Shown here one piece after another: positions 56,769 to 64,000 of a stretch of DNA of 64,000 nucleotides. Position numbers and translations under genes: made by a program. The notes below the pieces were generated by a model that ran no database searches, was not told the origin of the DNA, and was given only the letters and a program-made list of their open reading frames with translations. Source of the stretch: Asterias amurensis (taxonomy: Eukaryota > Echinodermata > Asteroidea > Forcipulatida > Asteriidae); NCBI RefSeq assembly GCF_032118995.1, contig NC_092648.1, positions 2,309,001 through 2,373,000 of the forward strand, given 5' to 3'. Numbering within the stretch: the first letter of the stretch is position 1; every line of letters starts with the position of its first letter.

Positions 56769-59269
56769 TAGCCTTGCTCAAGGCAGTCGAATTATTCACT
56801 CCGAAAAAAGAACGCCGCTGTATAAAAACCCACCCGTATTCACTGTGCGTAAAACCCACCCGTATTCACTGTGCGTAACATCGCACGACACGATGCCCCC
56901 GTACACTATCCGCTTGCGGAGGCCGTCAGGCCGACAGCCTTGTAGGATCTGTGTTGAAGCCACTGACCTCATTACTATAATAAGCGAAGAGTTTCCACGG
57001 TCAGCTCATTACCATAATGCCCGCGAAAGACGAGACATGTTTACATCACACACCACCACTACGGACACATGATAGGGTCCAAAGGTCGTGATAAGGGAAG
57101 TGCGTGATTGGACGTCAAAATGAATAATTCATTTGCCTCACATCCTGTGTTGTCTGGTAGGTCTGACGAACGATATACATATTCATAAGGCGCACGGTCC
57201 ATTTAGGGCCGGTTCGGCAACCATCACACGATTGTCAAACGATTACAGTAGCAAACGATTCAGCAGCGATTGTGAGACGATTGGGGGATAGGTTCTTCAA
57301 ACGCTTCAGTGCGCTGAGCTTGTCTGGTCGTCCGGAGTCCGAACAAAGGGGCTATAATCGGATTACTGTCCATTGTGTTGGGATTATAGCTTTGACTGTT
57401 TGGTTGTGGACTATGAATATGAATTTAAAAACTAAAATGTTCTAACACTTTATTTTTGGGCTGTGTTTTTTCCATTTGTAAAATACTCGTCAAAAGATAC
57501 CACACATCCTTTTTTTAATCGTGAAAAACGATGAAGTATAACCTGACATTCTACTTTACCTCTTTTTGTCATGTATTTGCTGGTTGGCTTCGCCTAGCGC
57601 TGGCAACGTCAATGTACCTCACATGGGTACATCATGTACATGTATACTCGATTTGAGCGTTCAAGACGAACTCAATTTTTGGTTGTTGTGACCAACTAAG
57701 AATGTTTCCCAACTAATGTGTATGTTTTTACTTAACGTATAGCCACGGTGGGCGGCGGTGGGCGGGCCCGCCCAGCACTGACAATTTCCGCCCAGCTTCA
57801 GCTGAAAAATAGACTGCCGCCCAACACATAATTTCCCCAAAAATTAATAAAAAATTTAAAGTTCTACAGATTTTGATCACATTGCAAGACTAGAATGTCA
57901 TGTTTTTTCATGTTTTGTCATTTTAAATGCAGTTTGTAATTTTTGGAGCCAGAATTACGAGCAAGAAAAACCTCAAACGTGTTTTCCCATTTAATTTACC
58001 TCTTCCCATCTTCTGAAGTTTTCTTCGTGAAATGTGCCCTGACGTTTTTATTGATCGAACTATAGTACAGTGTAGAAGGCGTACCGTCTATACAAGGCTG
58101 ACAGCAGTGCTGGTATCGTGCAAATGTACACGATGTATGTGTGTACATGCCGTGTACACCAGCGCGCGCTGTGGTAGACCCTAGAGTGCACTACAAGTCT
58201 AGTCGTGAAGTTTTCGCGGGGATTTCACGCATTCCATATACATACACACAAACAGTATCGCCACACAACAGTACAAGGGCTGTGTAAAGTCTAGTGTACG
58301 AGTTCGCGTGTCCCGGATGTAGGCATGTAAACACGTTCGCTTCGCCCACACGTGTGACAGCGCGCTGGGTTATTCACTTGAATGAGATCTGTGTAAATTT
58401 TAAGATGGCCTCGCAACGTATGGTAAGCTGGACGACTTTTTTGGAAAACGCAAAAAGATTGGAAGATGATATAAAAGTATCTCGTGCAGCTTCAGTTAGT
58501 TTATTTATCAAATATTTTTATGATTTCCGTTCGGGTCTACCTCTCAAAATCAAGAATCCAGATTTTTTTCGACTTACACAACACGATGTTCAAAGCCGTG
58601 TTTTGCCCCCCCCCCCAAAAAAAATACGTTCATTCATGATGCTAAGAAAAAGCTACTACCTGGGCGTACACACCACACCAAGCCAAAACCAAACCATTGT
58701 TACCAGTACTCCTGGCCGCAGAGGATTATTTGGGATTAGCGAGGGATTAGCGGTGGAAGTGTCAGTGATAGCCTGGTGCAGGCGAACTCTTTTGTTAGTT
58801 GTAAACCACAGTCAAGTGCCAACTCTTTTGTGTTTCACCTCAGTAAGTCTTTCTATAATCTCTGGAAACGATTGCGTCCCGAAACTCAACCGATTGACCC
58901 TCTGTAAAATAATCGTTTGCGGCAAGCGGGTGATGGTTGCCGAACCGGCCCTAAATGGACCGCGCGCCTAAGCTGCATACTAGCATATCCTCGAGCCCCC
59001 CCAATTTCGTCCACTATTGGAATTTTTTCAATACAACACATTAAAACGGGAAGATACAGATCCGACAAGGCTGTCGGCCTGACGGCCTCCGCATGCGGTT
59101 AGTGGTGTACGAGTGCGATGACTTGTGTGAACAGTATTCGTGCGATGTGACTGTGTGTATACGGGTTGGTCATTCGGTGTGATCGCACACACCATGCACA
59201 GGGTATACGGCGGGTTGGTTTACAGCTGCGTATTTTCGGATAATAATGCGACTGCCTTGAGCAAGGCTA
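56769..59269. mobile_element. 2.5-kb Mutator-like element with 9-bp target duplication
   Basis: Perfect 21-bp outer TIRs (TAGCCTTGCTCAAGGCAGTC plus G) extend imperfectly for about 185-230 bp, to GGAGGCCGTCAGGCCGACAG on both sides. TTGAACACT flanks it directly at 56760-56768 and 59270-59278. The sister intron after B1 lacks the insert. Long TIRs with a 9-bp duplication point to the Mutator superfamily. No transposase is recognisable, so it is non-autonomous. Confidence 0.88.
57191..58972. mobile_element. Nested element or inner inverted repeats
   Basis: GGTCCATTTAGGGCCGGTTC then GGCAACCATCAC at the left and its complement at the right (ending near 58970) bound about 1.78 kb inside the larger element. 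It holds a 225-codon open frame (58294-58971) starting upstream of a TISU-like AAGATGGCC. That frame is not recognised and overlaps the inner repeat. Confidence 0.6.
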
Positions 59270-59509
59270 TTGAACACTATGAACAACCACATAATTTGAG
59301 ATGGATAAAGACAAGTGTAAAATTTTCCTCTATGTAGTTTTTGTTGAAAATTGATTTAAAAAAATCCATACCCAATCCCTCACGACATTTGTTTAACTAT
59401 TGTGTTTTAAAAGCTAAAGGGAATCTGAGATTTGATGTGTTGCATGGTGAGGAATCAAAATGTTTGTATTAAAGGGGAATCATTATTGTTTTTTGTTTGT
59501 ATGATACAG

Positions 59510-59631
59510 CGAGGGTTGTCATCTCCACCGAGATCTACTCATCAACCAAGAAGATGTCTGAGACCTGCAGTTGATGAGCTTCCTAACAATGTACGAGTCT
59601 GATAAATAAACTGCCCTCTCCTTGATAAAAG
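59510..59631 (+). repeat. Exon-like unit A3 (long form)
   Basis: 122 nt; acceptor ATGATACAG, donor AAAAGGTAAGGG. It retains the 5' core lost in A1 and A2, linking this array to the left one. Confidence 0.65.
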
Positions 59632-60271
59632 GTAAGGGAAACTCCCGAGTCTTGAACATTAGAACAGCTGTTAGTTCATAAATCTATCAGTTTCCTTCAT
59701 TCCTTGCACCTCCTACTGGCCACCAAATTTAATGACCTTTTTTGGAGGGGTTGGGGGAGGGGGAAGTGACAAGGGGGGAAGTGTTTTAGGGAGAATCAAA
59801 TATCAAATTTCCCTTGCATACAAATGGTATAAAAAGTGATACAAAGTAACCACAAAATGGTGGTGTGGAGATTGTTTTGCTTAGCGTTGTTTGCTATAAA
59901 AGAAATACCAAATATGAAGCCAAATTTGATATTATCATTTTGACCTTTTGGTTTAATTGAAAGTGGTCAACTTTTGCAGCTGTTTGGTACAAGCCATTTC
60001 CAGCCGCTACAGTAAAATCTGCGCCAATGTTTTAATACACCGAGATTCAACCCAAATAGAGTGGAATTGTCATCGCTGCCTGATTCTCGAACCAACAAGA
60101 TAACCCCCACCCAGTTTCGAGAAAAAACCCACAGAAACATGGGCCATCTATTTCATTATGTTTGAATTGTGTTTTGAGATGACTTGAATGGTCAAAGCAT
60201 TATGAAATTGTTGCTGCAGATGAACAACAACAACACGCCTCTTTTACATAGTATTTTTTATTTTTGTTTAG

Positions 60272-60377
60272 CTACAAACAGATGCCGTTGTCAGATGAAG
60301 TCTACCTCTTCAGTAGTAGATGCATGATGCACATTCTACCCAGTGTCAAAGTACAGCAAGGTCTTCCCCATCAACAG
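60272..60377 (+). repeat. Exon-like unit B3
   Basis: 106 nt. The CTACAG present at the start of B1 and B2 reads CTACAA here, whereas TTTAG just upstream is intact, which shows that TTAG is the conserved acceptor. Confidence 0.6.
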
Positions 60378-60616
60378 GTAAGAACCAGTTCCAACAAGTG
60401 GGTTCAATAACTAATACCTCAAAGTGTTGCTTTTTTAGACCTTTTATAATCTTGGCTCAACAAAAACCATTGACAAAAAGGTTTCATTAACATACATGCT
60501 AAAGAATCAAGGCTTTCATCGTCAATAGTTAAATTAAATTATATGAACCAACATTAATTTGAAATTTTGGACAGTTCAAAATAATTTTGTTTGAACCATT
60601 TTAATTGAGTTTTACT

Positions 60617-60848
60617 CAATGGACCCTTCCCATGAAACATGCTAATTACATACACACATGCGTTCAGACCCTGTTGATTGGCAAACGCCATAGCGGTGTG
60701 CACTGAGCAGAGGCGCAATCGCGTCTGCGTCATGCAACCAATAGTCGTGTGCAAAACAGCGCGATGTTCCCTCATTTTGCCAACCAAAACTTTAGTGCGC
60801 ACGCACGCGCTATGTGCAATTTACACATTTAATGGGAAGGGTCTATTG
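60617..60848. mobile_element. MITE with CAATGGACCCTTCCCAT ends
   Basis: TIRs CAATGGACCCTTCCCATGAA and TTTAATGGGAAGGGTCTATTG-like end; GC-rich interior with CGCACGCACGCGC. Confidence 0.75.
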
Positions 60849-61011
60849 TATTTAGTCATTACACACTCTTTCACCTTTCTATAAAAAAAGAACATACTGT
60901 TCAAGTTGACCTAAACAAATGTTGAAGTTAATCTTTGCTGTTATTTCAAAGCTAAACAAAGCTTTATTGTATTTTCTGTTTGCATTGATAGCTGGTGCAG
61001 TCATCAGACAG

Positions 61012-61106
61012 CGAGGGTTGTCATCTCCACAGAGATTTACTCATCAACCAAGTAGATGTCAGAGACCTGCAGTGGATGAGCTTCCTAACCATTTACATTG
61101 AATCAG
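61012..61106 (+). repeat. Exon-like unit A4
   Basis: Acceptor CAGACAG; CGAGGGTTGTCATCTCCACA; donor CAGGTAAAT at 61107. The usual AAAAGGTAAGG donor is here AAAAGGTTGCG and probably dead. Confidence 0.55.
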
Positions 61107-61240
61107 GTAAATAAACTGCTCTCCCCTTCCTTTATAAAAGGTTGCGCAAATTATTTTGCACATTACGGAGCTGATGGATCAATCATGAATCTATCCCAGT
61201 TTTGTTTTCATTAATTTGTTCACTACTTTGTCTTGATAGT

Positions 61241-61462
61241 TCATGCAATGCACCGATCCATTAGGCTCCGCCCTCGGTGCTCATGTGAGCAAGAACTTGT
61301 GAGCCTCTCCGATGCCTCTCCGATGCTATTCTGCACAACTCTGCTGTGCGCGCCAAGCATACGCACACGCATGTCGGACTTTATATTGTCGAACTTTTGG
61401 CTGCACATTGGGTTGTGATTGGTCAATATGCTATGGGGTGAAGCTTAATGCATTGGTCTATT
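61241..61462. mobile_element. MITE, sister of 11716-11898
   Basis: GCACCGATCCATTAGGCTCC start and AATGCATTGGTCTATTG end; GTGAGCAAGAACTTGTGAGC and TTGTGATTGGTCAATA shared with the other copy. Confidence 0.7.
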
Positions 61463-61724
61463 GGCAGTAGAGTAGCTAGACTTATAAAGTATTGTGTAAA
61501 GAGTTGGTTGGAATTCCACTGTATCATTCAAGCCAAACAAATCTATTCAAGTCTTGAACATTGCTCAATTTCACTGTTGTTTCAAATGTTTACATCTCAT
61601 CGTTCGATCTTGATAATTTTTATCTTTTTTTTTTGTTTAGTACATGAAAAACTAAAATTACATTGTTTAATGTCACAGACTAAATATACCTTAATAATAA
61701 ACATTTGTTTGTCTTAATATGTAG

Positions 61725-61828
61725 ATGGTGTCTACCTGTCACACATTTCCGAGACCTGCAACTGCGTGTAGTCAGCCCACTGTCTACATATCACCTGTTA
61801 ATATGTGTGAGGGTTACGCAAGAGGAAG
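61725..61828 (+). repeat. Exon-like unit C
   Basis: 104 nt; acceptor TATGTAG, donor GAAGGTAAAAT. Only TTTCCGAGACCTGCAACTG resembles the A units. Confidence 0.4.
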
Positions 61829-64000
61829 GTAAAATACCTGTGGTTGTTTTACACTAACATCAAAGGGTGGTCTGTTTTTGCAGCACTCATACCAACAGAA
61901 TATCTCGTCACATACCACAACATTTTTGGGGATGAAATGCTGGCACCAGCCTAACCCGAAATGAGAGGTCTGTCCCTACAGATTGATTACAGATTTAAAA
62001 GATAGGAAACATGTTTTTGATTAACAAGACCCCTTTAACTGTACAAAATTACAATTTTAAATAATTAAAAAGGTTTTTAGTACAAACCATTGATATTTCT
62101 TAAGTTAAACCATTAACTAGGAATGAAATTAGTTCGCATTGTATGATAAGTAAAAGATCTGGAATGTGCTGTACACCATGCCTGATCTAAAACAAATTTA
62201 CACAAATTTAGTTCAGGCAAATCGGATCCAATTTATTTAAGGTACACTTTGGCAAAATTGATTTGAAAATTTAAATGATGTATAAATGGAGTCATCCTTA
62301 TTGGATCACCTTATTTTGATGACAAGGGCAAATTAAACGCCCCTAGTTATGGCTAGTTCATTTAATTATAATAAATTATAATAACAAATATAATAATGTG
62401 CCATGTCTGTCTAAAATACACTCCTGGCGCAGGAGAGATGCAGAAGCAAGATTGCAATGAGTTACATTGTTAAGCATAAATAGAAGTTTTTGACTTCCTT
62501 GTTTTGTGTCCTGTTACATCTTAGGACACCTCAATGTTTTCATCTCACAGCATAAAAAGGCTGATATCCTAAAACTTAGAGAGTGTAGCCAACAACTCTC
62601 ATTACAATCTTTAAAGCTTCAGAGTTTGAGAGAAAAAGTAATTGTTATTATTGAAACCTCACAGTCTTCAAGGCATTAATGAAGGAATCCTAAATGAGCA
62701 AGAAGCTTGTTGATTTCATTTGTAAGAAGACATGATAGTTATTTAATGTCGGAGGTAGATGTATCTAACATTCAAGTAAATGTTCTTGTAAAAAGTAAGT
62801 GTACCATTTGCAAGCAAGCACACAATGTGTGTATTTTATACTCACAAAGTTGGAGAAAAATTTACTGTTTCTCGGGGTGGAATACTTCTCGAAAGAGTGG
62901 CTTCAAGATTTCAGAAAGTTAGTGGGTCTGGTACAGACTTTTGTTACCAGGGCTCGATTTCACAAAGCAATAAAATCCATCGTAAGACAAATTTTCAGTG
63001 TCACCATAGTGATTTGCATTGTGACGTCACACTTTACTAAGCAACTACGACTGATTTGCAGTTGCGATCAATTTTAGCTCTCTGTGAAATCGACCCCAGG
63101 AGGAAAAAAACCTTATCCTATAAACCAGACTTCTTGCAAGGTACACTTATTTTACTCCACAATTTAAAGCTTCACAAATTTTTAAAGGTAGCTCATAACT
63201 CTATAATTATAAGTAGCCATAATATTTGCATTTAATGTTTTTGACTTAAAGACACTGGACACTCGTGGTAATTACTTAATTGTTAGCATAAAAACTTACT
63301 TGGTTACGAGCATGGGAGTGCTGTTGATAGTATACAACTTTTTGAGAAACGGCTCCCTCTGAAGTGACATAGTTTTTGAGAAGAGGTAATATCTCACTCA
63401 AATCTTACGCAAGGTGTACAGTGCCTTTAAGAGGTATTATTTGCATAGTGGACAAAGATCTTAAAAGCAAATTATTATTTGATATTAATGAAAAACTAAG
63501 CATTTAATAAAAATGTCCTTCACAAGTTTTGCCTAATAATATGTGACAGGCTGACGAGTCATTAAGTATTTTTGATACTTTCTTGATAAATTAATTAATT
63601 GACCAAGTGAAAAAACATAAGTTAAACTCAAATCCAATACCAGACATTGTAGTTTCTTGACAGGAATACCTGATATGACGACAGAACTGTTTCACCATAA
63701 TCAATTGGGCAAGAAAACATTCCTCATAGTAAAAAGTGTTACTAGCATACAATCTGTAGCAAACGATTTATCTATGATTTCTGGTATTTGGATTTTAAAA
63801 CTTGCACAATTTCATAGAGGTGCTTAAAGCCCCCAAAGTAGCTTAGAACAAACATAAATATGCTTACCAAAATATGGTTACCAGCCTAACTACCATGCTA
63901 TGTGAAAAATTTGTGACTGGTATGGTATCCTGCTCATTTCTGCTGAGCTGAAAACTGCTAAGCAATATTTTCAGCTAAAGCAGCTCTGTGAAGATTACTT
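61829..64000. other. Right-end stretch, repeats only
   Basis: A palindromic GGCTCGATTTCACAAAG MITE (62949-63099), a truncated family P MITE (63246-63430) and a GGGCCC-type MITE fragment from 63808. No gene recognised. Confidence 0.5.

Larger units (their letters stand above)
54077..61828 (+). ncRNA. Predicted non-coding transcript with alternating A/B exons
   Basis: Exon-like units in order: A1 54077-54168, B1 54895-55000, A2 55381-55472, B2 56178-56283, A3 59510-59631, B3 60272-60377, A4 61012-61106, C 61725-61828. A3 and A4 carry GGGTTGTCATCTCCACCGAG then ATCTACTCATCAACCAAG, clearly homologous to the 6-27 kb family. All three B units are exactly 106 nt. Stops occur in every frame of the A units. 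The A-B pair plus introns (about 1.3 kb) is the duplicated block; sequence before each A (GGGATTTGAGGCATTGCATG) is shared too. Promoter not identified; the 53.4-kb CRE/CCAAT region or TCTCGCGCGA near 52690 are candidates. Confidence 0.4.

Noticed and set aside
58294-58971. 225-codon open frame as a new gene
   Set aside because: It runs into the inner terminal repeat of a transposon, crosses a C10 tract, and matches no family I know; kept only as part of the element.
61012-61101. A-type exons as coding (RGLSSPQRFTHQPSRCQRPA in one unit)
   Set aside because: The frame ends at a stop inside each unit compared, and the residues are not kept between units.

Overview
This is intron-rich animal DNA, A+T-rich and crowded with short inverted-repeat (MITE-like) elements, tRNA-derived SINEs, minisatellites and long G or C homopolymers. 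The two recognisable host genes and the repeat families, which look echinoderm to me, suggest a sea star or close relative. I have no species-level evidence.

Layout. (1) Bases 1-1521 (+) hold the 3' end of NEMF, the ribosome-quality-control factor: three certain exons and perhaps a fourth. (2) Bases 3.6-35 kb contain no conserved protein gene. They hold two convergent copies of one apparent transcription unit. The left copy has a promoter and first exon at about 3.64-3.84 kb (+) and exon-like units to 15.46 kb. The right copy has a homologous promoter and first exon at about 35.28-35.08 kb (-) and units down to 20.83 kb. The units are 78-119 nt reiterations of one exon with splice signals and stops in all frames where I checked. 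They meet in a large imperfect palindrome (about 11.5-24.8 kb) whose inner arms (about 14.6-16.87 and 19.43-21.7 kb) are nearly identical. Each inner arm carries telomere-like repeats, and a 105-bp satellite lies in opposite orientation on either side of the centre at about 18 kb. (3) Bases 27-36 kb add a TIR transposon with its target duplication, a broken THAP-domain gene and otherwise anonymous sequence. (4) Bases 38.65-49.48 kb (-) hold a complete gene for mitochondrial D-glutamate cyclase (DGLUCY): ten exons that join in frame to 626 codons. A possible extra 5' exon with a TISU-like start lies at 53.4 kb. (5) Bases 54.0-61.8 kb (+) hold a second array of the same exon family, alternating two exon types. 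It is interrupted by a 2.5-kb Mutator-like element with a perfect 9-bp target duplication and by a MITE whose empty site survives in the sister unit.

How it fits together. NEMF and DGLUCY are ordinary housekeeping genes. The unusual part is between and beside them: a family of reiterated, apparently non-coding, spliceable exons spread over about 55 kb on both strands, part of it folded into a palindrome. Any read-through transcript of that palindrome could form a very long hairpin RNA. Splice sites and exon identity are read from sequence only; transcription is inferred.
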